In this document: positions 1 to 8,045 of the stretch, piece after piece | Position numbering within the stretch: position 1 is the stretch's first letter | Layout of the letters: each line of letters begins with the position of its first letter | From: Williamsia limnetica | GTDB lineage: Bacteria > Actinomycetota > Actinomycetes > Mycobacteriales > Mycobacteriaceae | Assembly (NCBI RefSeq): GCF_003217475.1 | Contig: NZ_QJSP01000029.1 | Span: forward strand, 1-43,061 | Reading direction: 5' to 3' | DNA: 43,061 bases | Notes under the pieces: generated by a model | The model's input: only the letters and a program-made list of their open reading frames with translations | Told to the model about the DNA's origin: nothing | The model's database searches: none | Program-made: the position numbers and the translations under genes

Positions 1-134
1 CAAAGGTCAGGCACGATGGATCACACGGTGGAAACCCGCTCTCAATGCCTTCGCGATCACGTTCGCGGATCGTTGGCCCGGATCAGAAACCTACTAATGG
101 AAAACGGCCGAAACACCGTTAACGAGATAGTCCC
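1..134 (+). mobile_element. Right end of an IS256-family insertion sequence
   Basis: After the transposase stop at 97 there are about 37 bases ending in CGTTAACGAGATAGTCCC (117-134). Read from the outside this gives GGGACTATCTCGTTAACG, the kind of terminal inverted repeat expected for IS256-type elements. The left end is outside the window, so the target-site duplication cannot be checked. The exact outer base is an inference. Confidence 0.6.
2..97 (+). CDS. IS256-family transposase, C-terminal fragment (runs off the left edge)
   Basis: Only the last 31 codons are in the window, ending at TAA 95-97. The tail reads WKPALNAFAITFADRWP, which I recognise as the conserved C-terminal end of actinobacterial IS256 (mutator-type) transposases. 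The catalytic DDE residues lie upstream of the window, so intactness cannot be judged. The gene points towards the truncated pntB and ends just before an inverted-repeat-like element terminus. Confidence 0.8.
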   Translation, partial: KGQARWITRWKPALNAFAITFADRWPGSETY

Positions 135-254
135 CAACTTTCACAATATTCTCCTGTTAGTTAATGCTGAAGCTTCAATCGCGTGCGAGTGAAAGCATTT
201 GCCCGAAATGAGCGGTTGTCGGAATAAGTCAAGTCACCCCAGAGTCTTGCCTGT

Positions 255-1316
255 TTAGAGGGCATTGAGTTCTTCGATGACCAGGCCGACGGATTTCTTG
301 GCGTCGCCGAAGAGCATCGAGGTGCCCGGTGCGGTGAACAGTGGGTTGTCGATGCCGGCGTAGCCCGAGGCCATACCGCGTTTGAGGACGATGACCGAGC
401 GGGATTGGTCGACGTTCAAGATCGGCATCCCATGGATCGGGCTGCTGGGATCGTTGCGGGCGGCGGGGTTGGTGACGTCGTTGGCGCCGATGACCAGGGT
501 GACATCGGTGCGGGAGAACTCCCCGTTGATGTCGTCCATCTCCTTCATCGCGTCGTACTCGACATCGGCCTCGGCCAGCAGCACATTCATGTGTCCGGGC
601 ATCCGGCCGGCAACGGGGTGAATGGCGTACTTCACCTCGACGCCCTTCTCCTCCAGAATGCTCGCCATGTCTTTGACCGCATGCTGAGCCTGCGCCACCG
701 CCAAGCCGTATCCGGGGACGACGATGACCTGGGAGGCGTACGCCATTTGGATCGCCGCATCCGCTGCAGAGGTGGCCTTGACGGTGCCCTGCTCGCCGGC
801 CGGACCGGCCGCAGCAGCCCCACCGCCGCCACCGAACGACCCGAACACGATGGCCGGGATGGACCGGTTCATCGCCGTGGCCATCAGGTTCGTCAAGATC
901 GAACCCGAGGCGCCGACGATCATGCCCGCCACGATCATCGCGGTGTTGCCCAGCGCCAAACCCGCAGCCGCAGCTGACAAACCGGTCAACGCGTTCAGCA
1001 GCGAGATGACCACCGGCATGTCGGCGGCGCCGATCGGCAGCACCACGAACAGACCCATGATCGCGGCGGCGACGAGCACCAGCACGATCCACCACTGCGA
1101 CGACCCCTCGCCCGGGGTGGCGTTGACACCGATGAACACGCACGCCGCGAGCGCGATGATCAGCAGGACGATGTTGGCGACCTGGAAGATCTTGGCGTTC
1201 TTCACGAATGCCTTCTCGACGTTCTTGTTCAGCAACTCCTGCAGCTTTAGGAACGCGATCAGCGAGCCCCAGAACGACACCGAACCGATGATCGCCGCGA
1301 ACAGCGACCCGATCAC
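255..1316 (-). pseudogene. pntB: NAD(P) transhydrogenase beta subunit, 5'-truncated
   Basis: The reading frame encodes the C-terminal roughly 350 residues of PntB, the membrane and NADP(H)-binding subunit of proton-translocating transhydrogenase. Visible parts are hydrophobic segments from SLFAAIIGSVSFWGS onward, a Gly/Ala-rich linker, then the NADP-binding domain III with VPGYGLAVAQAQ, HPVAGRMPGHMNVLLAEA and IGANDVTNPAA. It ends normally at KKSVGLVIEELNAL. The family is usually about 460-475 residues, and roughly the first 110-130 residues with the early membrane helices are absent. The frame continues upstream of 1316, but the residues (RWSTLLSYGTATQTYR) do not look like PntB, so homology breaks near 1318. 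No pntA subunit is seen. The GTG at 1316 is only the first in-frame start-like codon, and a working protein is unlikely. Confidence 0.8.
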
Positions 1317-1776
1317 GCGGTAGGTCTGGGTCGCCGTGCCATAGGACAGAAGGGTGGACCATCGACGCCGTCTTTCGCGCCCTCAAACGCGCCGTCGCCC
1401 GGCAAACCCTTCATGCCCCTGACCGGCGAGTGCGCCGTGCGGCCGACGCGACGCGCGAAGAATCTCACCCTGACCGCTGCCGCGCGGCATCTGGGCGGCT
1501 GACCATCACGCGTCGGCGAACTCGAACTCGGTTAGCGCCCAACGACGAATCCGCCCATCACTATCGCGAATGGCTAAACGCCGCCGCACACCCAAAGGGA
1601 GCATCAGGCCCCTGTCGGGCCGAAACGCGGAGTTTGAAAGGCTCCCTGCGGGCGGTTGGTTGCAGATCGCGGTGCGGGTCATCTCACTGCACTGCGGAGG
1701 CGAGTGTGAGTGTCTTAGGTCATGTTTGTAACGCCGGGGTGATCCGCCGACGACATTTGGGAGCGATGGTGTACCA
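1317..1776. other. Intergenic DNA beyond the pntB break; no supported gene
   Basis: The 460 bp between the pntB break and the AraC gene hold open frames on both strands, none with recognisable protein features. Translation on the plus strand near 1360-1600 gives Arg-rich stretches with in-frame stops in the neighbouring frame, compatible with a decayed mobile-element relic. I cannot assign a family. The stretch marks a rearrangement junction. Confidence 0.5.
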
Positions 1777-2811
1777 ATGCTGCGTGTTGCGGACGCCGAG
1801 CCGCTTGGAGGTCAGGAACGGTTCTGGGCACTGGACGATTTGCCAGCAGCCGAGCGGTTCGACTACTGGCGAAGCGTGATCTGTGAGGCGTACACACCCC
1901 TGACTCCGCGGCGGCGGTTGACTGCTCCGCCGGCGGGAGTAGCCGCGGGGTTCGCTGATTGGGTGCGCAGTGTGCCCTTGGCTTCCACGCAATTGACGGA
2001 GATCGCATCCCTCGCGCAACAAAATATCCATGGTGCCCGCGAGGTCAGCCGCACGTCGGTGGACGCTGTCTTCGTGAATCTGATGCTTGAGGGTTCCTGC
2101 GTCGGAAGCCAGGACGGTCGGGACTGCGTCATCGGCCGGGGCGAGTTCGCGCTGTTCGACGCCACTCGACCCTTCACGCTCGACTACCCGGAGAGCTGGC
2201 GGGCGCTGTCCTTTCGTGTGCGTCGAAGCGAACTCGTGCATCTCATCGAACAACCCGACACGTTCACCGCGACAACGCATACAACCCGGGTGCCGGGCGG
2301 CGCCTGCGCGGCCATCACGGCGGCAACCATGACTGCGATCTGGAGCGGCGCGATGAGCTTGGAGCAGTCCGCCGCTGCATCCACCAACACCGCCTTTATG
2401 ACACTGTTGTCGTCGTGCATCGATTCTGCTGGCGTGCTCGCCGGTGCGCCCGATCACGATGCTCAAGCATTGGTTCGAGCGAGCGTCAATCGCTACCTCG
2501 CCGCACATCTGCAACACGGCGACCTATCGGTGGGGGTGGTCGCACGCCGATTCGCGATGTCGCCGCGAAAACTGCACGCCCTGTATGAAGGTCACGATCT
2601 GAGTTTTGCCCAGACCGTGATGCGACTTCGCGTCGAGGCGTGTGCACGAGATCTGGAAAATGGTTCTGGTGCAGTATCTCTGACGTCTGTGGCCTCGAAG
2701 TGGGGGTTTTGCGACCTGTCCCATCTCAATCGAGTGTTCCGGGCACACATGGGTTGTCGGCCCTCCGACTTTCGGGCCAAGGCGCAGGACGCGGCTGCCG
2801 CGGCCTTGTGA
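1777..2811 (+). CDS. AraC-family transcriptional regulator
   Basis: This is a 344-residue protein. Residues about 15-200 form a cupin-like ligand-binding region of the AraC_binding_2 type; FWALDDLPAAERFDYWRSVI near the N-terminus is typical of the group. The last about 100 residues are a double helix-turn-helix: the first HTH is around GVVARRFAMSPRKLHALYE and the second ends in the signature WGFCDLSHLNRVFRAHMGCRPSDFR (given here from the visible translation, around nt 2700-2780). Such proteins usually activate catabolic genes when bound to the substrate or an early intermediate. The broken flavoprotein gene starts 157 bp downstream on the same strand, with a perfect inverted repeat between them, so it is the likely target. 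The start is the ATG at 1777; no strong ribosome-binding site is visible. Confidence 0.88.
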   Translation: MLRVADAEPLGGQERFWALDDLPAAERFDYWRSVICEAYTPLTPRRRLTAPPAGVAAGFADWVRSVPLASTQLTEIASLAQQNIHGAREVSRTSVDAVFVNLMLEGSCVGSQDGRDCVIGRGEFALFDATRPFTLDYPESWRALSFRVRRSELVHLIEQPDTFTATTHTTRVPGGACAAITAATMTAIWSGAMSLEQSAAASTNTAFMTLLSSCIDSAGVLAGAPDHDAQALVRASVNRYLAAHLQHGDLSVGVVARRFAMSPRKLHALYEGHDLSFAQTVMRLRVEACARDLENGSGAVSLTSVASKWGFCDLSHLNRVFRAHMGCRPSDFRAKAQDAAAAAL

Positions 2812-2843
2812 TCTCTGCTACGGAGACGGCCGCAGGCGCCGCG

Positions 2844-2875
2844 ATGTGCAGGTTCGTTCTAGCGGTGCTGCACAT
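2844..2875. promoter_or_regulatory. Inverted repeat upstream of the flavoprotein gene; candidate operator
   Basis: ATGTGCAG (2844-2851) and CTGCACAT (2868-2875) are perfect 8-bp arms separated by 16 bp. They lie between the AraC stop and the flavoprotein start at 2969, about 95 bp upstream of the start codon, where an activator would bind. The link to the neighbouring AraC protein is inference. Confidence 0.45.
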
Positions 2876-2968
2876 TCGTCCAATCCGTGGCGCAGTTCTC
2901 GAAGGTTGACTGAGTGTGGGCAACGGCGCTCACCGGTAAGCACTTCTAGATTTCGGAGTACCACAACT

Positions 2969-4222
2969 ATGACCCTGAGCTTCCAACTCGACGACGACCA
3001 GTTCGCGGTGCGGGCGATGGCACGCGGCATCGCAAACACTGTTCTCACCAAAGTGGCAGCGGCAATCGCGCCCTACGGCCGACCCGAGGACCGGTTCTAC
3101 GCGTTGAAACCAATCTTCCAAGAACTCGTCGATGCTGGGTTACTCAAAGGCCTCATTCCCAACGAGTACGGCGGTGAGTACATCAACAATCTGAACTTCG
3201 CCCTCGCGGCGGAGGAGCTCGCCCGAGTCGACATCAATGTTCCTTCAGCGCTTCTGGGCACAGGCCTGGGACTTCACCCCATCATTCACTATGGGACTCA
3301 GGAACAAAAGCAGCGTTGGCTGCCGATGTTCTGTGATGGGCAACCACGCCTGGCCGCGATCGCCTACACCGAGGTCACCGGCGGCGCCAACTTCGATTCG
3401 CCTGACCCGAAGGTCGGCGTCCAGACATTTGCCCGGCGAGACGGTGACGAGTGGGTGATCAACGGCGCCAAGCACTACACCACCAATGCGTCCGGGTGGG
3501 GCGGGGAGGGTGCTGACCTGATCAGTGTCGTCTGCCGCACTGACCCTGATCTACCTCCCCAGGAGTCGTTAGCAATCATTGTGGTCGAAAGGGCACGCCC
3601 GGTGTCGAGATCACCGGGATGATCGACACCATCGGTCACCTCGCGAGTAACTCACCGCGCGTGGAGTTCACCGACGTTCGAGTGCCGGCCGCAAATATTA
3701 TCGGCACACCAGGTGACGGCATCGAGATCGTGAACCGTGCCTTTTCCTGGACGTGCTCGTCGATCGGCGCCGCATGCGTAGGCCGCATGCGGGCCGCCTT
3801 CGACTACGCCTACGAGTTCGCCATGAACGACAAGCGCTCGGGCCCAGTGCCGGTAATCGAATACCAGAACGTCGGATACATGCTGGCCGACATCAAAACC
3901 CGCATCGAGGCCGTGCGCTACTTGGCGTGGAAGGCCGCTGACCACTTCGACAAGACAGGCGGCAAAGACCGCGAACTCGCCAACGCCACAAAAATTTTCG
4001 CGTCCGAAACATCAGTGCAAGTCGTCTACGACGCGATGAGGCTAGTCGGTGTGGACGCCTACTCGAACCTGACACCCATCGCCGGCATCATGCAAGACGT
4101 CCTGTGCTTCCGTCTACGACGGCGGAAACATGGGCGTCCGGCGCCGCAACCTGCACACCATCTTGAAGTCCGACGGCTACGACTCCCTCGCACCCTCAGA
4201 AAACCGGCTGTCGGTGCCCTAG
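2969..4222 (+). pseudogene. Acyl-CoA dehydrogenase superfamily flavoprotein, nitroalkane-oxidase-like, two frameshifts
   Basis: The sequence starts at ATG 2969 (MTLSFQLDDDQFAVRAMARG) and reads as a normal ACAD N-domain to about 3588. It then shifts frame at GAAAGGG (3587-3593). The second frame resumes with GVEITGMIDTIGH through the C-terminal helices until about 4110 (TTCCGTC), where a second shift is needed. The third frame gives VYDGGNMGVRRRNLHTIL and ends at TAG 4220-4222. Each break is repaired by one extra base in a short homopolymer (A near 3590, C near 4111), giving a protein of about 417 residues. At the usual catalytic Glu position the repaired protein has Asp in DGGN (GAC 4118-4120), followed by GVRRR, as in fungal nitroalkane oxidase. 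The gene could be a true pseudogene or carry sequencing errors. It is likely controlled by the upstream AraC protein. Confidence 0.8.
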
Positions 4223-4266
4223 GCGACGAAGTAAATTCCGCGCCGTCGGCACGCCTTCTAGACTAC

Positions 4267-4304
4267 GCCCGGCGGTGACGGCACAAATGCCGTCACCGCC
4301 GGGC
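4267..4304. terminator. Strong bidirectional hairpin terminator
   Basis: A perfect 17-bp stem (4267-4283 with 4288-4304) with a CAAA loop, very GC-rich, lies between two convergent units: the flavoprotein gene on the plus strand and the hydrolase operon on the minus strand. There is no long T-run, but isolated hairpins of this strength are common factor-independent-like terminators in actinobacteria. Confidence 0.85.
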
Positions 4305-4409
4305 CTCGTGCGTCTTTGTGTCTACGGCTATGAACCCGTCATGCCTGAAATCCACGAACTAGCCGTCAATTGTCGACTGCCAGGTCACTTCTTACCTACG
4401 TGTCTGGTC

Positions 4410-5264
4410 TTATTCGGCAAGGAACGCCAGGACTGCTGCGTTGAATTCTTGGCTTTGTTCCCACTGGGGCCAGTGACCGGCACCCGTGATCAGTCTGAAT
4501 CGGCCGTTGGTGATTTGTTCAGCCATGTGCATGCCTTCGCCCGCTGGTCCGGAGGGATCGTCGGACGTCCAGATCACGAGGGCGCCGTTGGGAATGCGAG
4601 CGAACTCTTCGGGGGTCATCAGATTGCGCTGGCGGATGTTGGGATCCTGAAGACACAGGATGTGGCGCATGGATTGAGCGAAACCCGGGCGGGCATAGAT
4701 TGTTTGCCGGATAGCGACCAATTCGTCGGTGACCGTAGAGGGTTCTGCCATCAACCACTCGAGCCTCGAGCGGATCCTTTCTGGGGAGGGATCGTCGGCC
4801 GCGGCCTGAGACAGGCTACGGATTCTGTCCATAACCTCGGGATTGGCCATGGTCCCCCCGGGAGTGTTCAACACCAATTTGCCGACTCGGTCAGGATGCG
4901 CCGCAGCAAATTTCTGAGCGACCCATCCGCCGAGCGATTCGCCGCTCAGATGAGCCCACGGTAGATCCAGCGTGTCCAGAAGATCATGAAGGTGCTCGAC
5001 GTAGTCGGCCAGTTCTAGATCTTTGTCGGCGTGTGTGGTGTAACCGTGTCCGGGGAAGTCGTAAGCGACGACCGCGTAGTGCTCGGCGAGGGCGGCGATG
5101 TTGTGGCTGTAGGCCTCGAGATGACCACCAGTCCCTGAAAGGAGTACCAATGGGTCGCCTGACCCGGCGCGAAAGATTCGGGTGGTCCAGCTGCCGATCT
5201 GCCGGTATTCAACAACGTGGGGTATAGCGCCGAGGGCCACCCACACGGGGGGATGAGTTGTCAT
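4410..5264 (-). CDS. Alpha/beta hydrolase, MhpC-like C-C bond hydrolase
   Basis: This 284-residue alpha/beta-hydrolase-fold protein is likely to cleave the ring-fission product of an extradiol dioxygenase. The nucleophile elbow is GESLGG (Ser near residue 120), the acid residue is in WTSDDP (near 235), and the His is in GAGHWPQWEQSQEFN (near 263). This last stretch is very like the end of E. coli MhpC. The start ATG (5264) overlaps the stop of the isochorismatase-like gene by 4 bp, so the two are translationally coupled. With the MhpB-type dioxygenase and MhpD/F/E genes nearby it supplies the only missing step of a meta-cleavage pathway. The alternative is an amide or formyl hydrolase partnered with the isochorismatase-like enzyme, as NicD is with NicF in nicotinate breakdown. 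Confidence 0.82.
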   Translation of the reverse strand: MTTHPPVWVALGAIPHVVEYRQIGSWTTRIFRAGSGDPLVLLSGTGGHLEAYSHNIAALAEHYAVVAYDFPGHGYTTHADKDLELADYVEHLHDLLDTLDLPWAHLSGESLGGWVAQKFAAAHPDRVGKLVLNTPGGTMANPEVMDRIRSLSQAAADDPSPERIRSRLEWLMAEPSTVTDELVAIRQTIYARPGFAQSMRHILCLQDPNIRQRNLMTPEEFARIPNGALVIWTSDDPSGPAGEGMHMAEQITNGRFRLITGAGHWPQWEQSQEFNAAVLAFLAE

Positions 5265-5869
5265 GCGTGCACCTCGTCGGATAGTCCGTTGGTCAGATCG
5301 TGTGCTTGGACAATGTCGGTCAGAAGGCGAAGCGATTCAACGGAGGACGTGTGAGCGGACGGGTCTGCTGCGCTACAAGCATCCTCGACGACGAGGGTGT
5401 GGTATCCAAGGTCCGAGGCTTGGCGTGCGGTGCCCTCGACGGAGGCGTTGGTTGCCACGCCTGCAAACGCGAGGGTGGTGATACCTCTGCTGCGGAGCAC
5501 TGTGTCGAGTGTGCTGGCGGTGAACCCACCGGGCCGTGTGTGGGTGATGACGAGGTCTGCCGTGTGAGGCGATAGGTCCGACACAATGTCTGCGCCTGCG
5601 GTGCCGTCGATCAGACAACCCATGTCCTTGACCATATTCAACAGCGGCGAGTTGGCGACTAGGTCGGGGTAACCGGGTTGCCACGCGATGCGCAAATAGA
5701 CGATCGTTGCCCCTGCCGTGCGGCCGTCCGCCGCGAGTTGCTTAATCGCTGGCACGATGTCACGTTCGGTGGCTTGTTGTGCAAAGAACGCACCGAAGGC
5801 GCCCTCGGGCTCGACTATGTCGCGCTGCATATGGACGATCACGATCGCAGTGTGAGCTAAAGAGTGCAA
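5261..5869 (-). CDS. Isochorismatase-like (cysteine hydrolase superfamily) protein with altered triad
   Basis: The fold is recognisable from HTAIVIVHMQRDIVEPEGAF, then PGYPDLVANSPLL, then GVATNASVEGTARQASDLGY and VVEDACSA. The superfamily cleaves C-N bonds (maleamate, nicotinamide, N-carbamoylsarcosine) with an Asp-Lys-Cys triad, or vinyl ethers without the Cys. Here the Asp before MQ is His, the Lys before the conserved Phe is His (ITHTRPGGF), and the Cys position in TNASVEG is Ser. I believe a subfamily with this pattern exists, but I do not know its substrate. I chose the TTG start at 5869 because AAGGAA lies just upstream and the resulting 202 residues match the family length. A GTG at 6073 would add 68 residues with no recognised domain. 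No other gene is seen in 5870-6168. The gene is transcribed after the IclR gene and overlaps the hydrolase by 4 bp. Confidence 0.8.
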   Translation of the reverse strand: MHSLAHTAIVIVHMQRDIVEPEGAFGAFFAQQATERDIVPAIKQLAADGRTAGATIVYLRIAWQPGYPDLVANSPLLNMVKDMGCLIDGTAGADIVSDLSPHTADLVITHTRPGGFTASTLDTVLRSRGITTLAFAGVATNASVEGTARQASDLGYHTLVVEDACSAADPSAHTSSVESLRLLTDIVQAHDLTNGLSDEVHA

Positions 5870-6168
5870 AACGTTCCTTACGTCAAAGACCTGGTCAGTG
5901 GCACGATATGGTTTCGTGTCGCGTACTTCGGCGTGGAAGTCGGTTGCCTCGCGCCGCTCAGTCAGTGTGGGTGATCGTTCACACAATAGGTCCAGGGTGA
6001 TCCGCTCTTCGGACCATCGGTCCGTGCCGAACGTCAGTGGGCAGCGTCCGGCGGTCAGTTGTAGGGCATACACGGCGACGGCTGGCGCCGTCGGAGTGAC
6101 CGAACCGAATGTTTGGGCGTTCGCTAGTGCGGCTCGAGGCAGGATGCGCCGCAGGGGCGGGGTTGGGG

Positions 6169-6960
6169 TTAGTTCTCGGACGCGGTCGAGTCAGCACGAA
6201 GAGCCCGCATAGTAAGCGAGCGGTTGATGCCGAATGCAGCGGTTCGAACTGCGGTACTCACTTGATCTGGCCTGAAACGTTGTACACCGCCGGCTACCGA
6301 GATTGCACCGATGACTGCCCCCTCTGGTGAGGTGATAGGACAAGCTACGCAGACCAGCCCCCGAGCGGCTTCCTCGCGGTCATAAGCTGTCCCCGCATCC
6401 CGGATCTTTTGCAGTTCAGCCCTCATCGCCGATGCTGTATGAATCGTCGCCGACGTGTGGCTCACGAGGTTGGCAGCCAGCACCGTCGCCTGTGTCTCCG
6501 CGTCGGCGTTGGCAAGCAGTACTTTGCCGACCGCCGTGCAGTGCAAAGGCATGAGTCCACCGACTTTCGTCAGCGCTGTGACCTGTCGTCGGCCCACAAT
6601 TTTTTCTACGTACAGCGCGTGCGCACCGTTGCGGACGGCTAGATGCACGGTTTCGTGGGTGGCCTCGAAGAGGTCTTGCATGAACGGGAGTGCGGCCTCG
6701 CGCAGTTCGATCCTAGCTGGAACGGCGCTGACCAGCCGAAATATGCGGTCGCTGAGGGTAAAACCCCGATCTGTTCGACGGAGCCAGTCAAGGTCAGCTA
6801 GTTGGATCACGGTGCGGTACACAGTGGTTTTGGGCAGACCCGTTCGACGGGCGATGTCGGAGAAGGTCAGAGGACGGCCGTCTCCCTCGAACGCACTGAA
6901 GATCAGATCTGTTCGCTCTGTGACTGACTTCGGGGTTTTGTTCCGCTCACCGGATCGCAC
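6169..6960 (-). CDS. IclR-family transcriptional regulator
   Basis: This protein of about 263 residues has a winged HTH at its N-terminus (LTFSDIARRTGLPKTTVYRTVIQL) and an IclR effector domain after it, with the typical AVRNGAHALYVEKI, MPLHCTAVGKVLLA and ISVAGG-type elements. IclR proteins repress or activate catabolic operons, often for aromatic acids. It is divergent from the extradiol dioxygenase gene, with about 70 bp between them, and lies upstream of the isochorismatase-like/hydrolase pair on its own strand, so it probably controls both sides. I chose GTG 6960; TTG 6978 is an in-frame alternative adding six residues. Confidence 0.88.
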   Translation of the reverse strand: MRSGERNKTPKSVTERTDLIFSAFEGDGRPLTFSDIARRTGLPKTTVYRTVIQLADLDWLRRTDRGFTLSDRIFRLVSAVPARIELREAALPFMQDLFEATHETVHLAVRNGAHALYVEKIVGRRQVTALTKVGGLMPLHCTAVGKVLLANADAETQATVLAANLVSHTSATIHTASAMRAELQKIRDAGTAYDREEAARGLVCVACPITSPEGAVIGAISVAGGVQRFRPDQVSTAVRTAAFGINRSLTMRALRADSTASEN

Positions 6961-7032
6961 CCCTGCACGGTACCCCAACTCTGAGCATGCTTGTGATGCA
7001 GTTCACTGCAGAACTGCGTACACGCTACTGAT

Positions 7033-7977
7033 GTGAGGTTTCCCAAATTGGCTGACGTAGTCGGCTTCGCCGCGTTGTCCCACTCGCCGTTTCTTCAACT
7101 CACCCCGCCGACAGCCGAGGGTGATCCGGGTTATCACTTCGTCGACACCCTCGCCGAGCTGCGGCGTCGTGTCCGCGGCGCCGATGTTGATGCGGTAGTT
7201 CTGTTCGGTCCGGACCACTTCCGGGGCGCGTTTTACGACTGTCTGGCCCCGTTCACCATTGGTGCCGAGTCTGTCCAAGCGTGGGGCGATTACGGGTCGT
7301 TGGCCGGGCAGTTGCCGGTGGCGACCGCGCTCGCCCGAGACATCCATCAGGGTGTGTTGGGCGCTGGCTTTGACCCAGCTCTGAGTCTCAATCTCCATGT
7401 TGATCACGGAATCGCCCAGGCGTACGACATGCTCTACCCCGAGGGAGGTCCTCCGTGCGTGCCTGTTCTCGTCAATTGCGGAGCCCCCCCGCTCAACCAG
7501 CCGCGCCGCGCCTGGGACTTCGGCAGAGCAGTCGGCGCCGCGATCCGCGCCTCCCACACACCGGGAAATGTCTTGGTGGTCGGCAGTGGCGGGTTGTCAC
7601 ATTGGCCGCCGGCGGCCTCGCCGGATTCACTTGAGCGTGGCAATCAGATGCGCGACTACCTGATTAATGGCCGAAACCATGTCGCCGAAATGGAACCGCA
7701 GCGAACCGCAGCGGTCCTGGCCCTGGGCCGGTCCACCGATGCGCGGGTCAACGAGTCGTGGGATCGCCGCTTTCTGGAATTGCTGCACACGACCGGCGGC
7801 ATCGCCGAGATATGTGAGCTCAGCACCACTGCTATCGAAGATGCCGCGGGCAATGGGGGGCAGGAAGTACGCAACTGGATGGCTGCACTGGGGGCCTGGG
7901 GCCAACCAGTGACATGGACCGACTACGAAGCAGTACCCCCATGGATCACCGGCATGGGAGTAGCAACGACGCTGTAG
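7033..7977 (+). CDS. Type II extradiol ring-cleavage dioxygenase, MhpB-like
   Basis: This 314-residue protein of the LigB superfamily is closest in pattern to 2,3-dihydroxyphenylpropionate 1,2-dioxygenase. It would cleave a catecholic ring next to the hydroxyl pair, using Fe(II) and O2. Conserved His residues are in SHSPFLQL (near 16), GPDHFRGAFYD (near 58), NLHVDHGIAQAYDML (near 117-120, equivalent to the catalytic His of MhpB) and GGLSHWPP (near 182). The E. coli protein has the same length. The start is GTG 7033; TTG 7048 is an alternative. It leads the plus-strand part of the pathway, divergent from the IclR gene, with the flavin monooxygenase 68 bp behind it. The native substrate may differ from dihydroxyphenylpropionate. 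Confidence 0.87.
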   Translation: MRFPKLADVVGFAALSHSPFLQLTPPTAEGDPGYHFVDTLAELRRRVRGADVDAVVLFGPDHFRGAFYDCLAPFTIGAESVQAWGDYGSLAGQLPVATALARDIHQGVLGAGFDPALSLNLHVDHGIAQAYDMLYPEGGPPCVPVLVNCGAPPLNQPRRAWDFGRAVGAAIRASHTPGNVLVVGSGGLSHWPPAASPDSLERGNQMRDYLINGRNHVAEMEPQRTAAVLALGRSTDARVNESWDRRFLELLHTTGGIAEICELSTTAIEDAAGNGGQEVRNWMAALGAWGQPVTWTDYEAVPPWITGMGVATTL

Positions 7978-8045
7978 TCCCAATTTTTGACCGATCTCAA
8001 TGACACGTTCACACCGGTAACCCCACCTTTACGGAAAGAAAAACT

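Noticed and set aside
1430-1879. A 149-codon plus-strand frame and related Arg-rich frames
   Set aside because: No family features; stops interrupt the more plausible neighbouring phase. Possibly a mobile-element relic that I cannot name.
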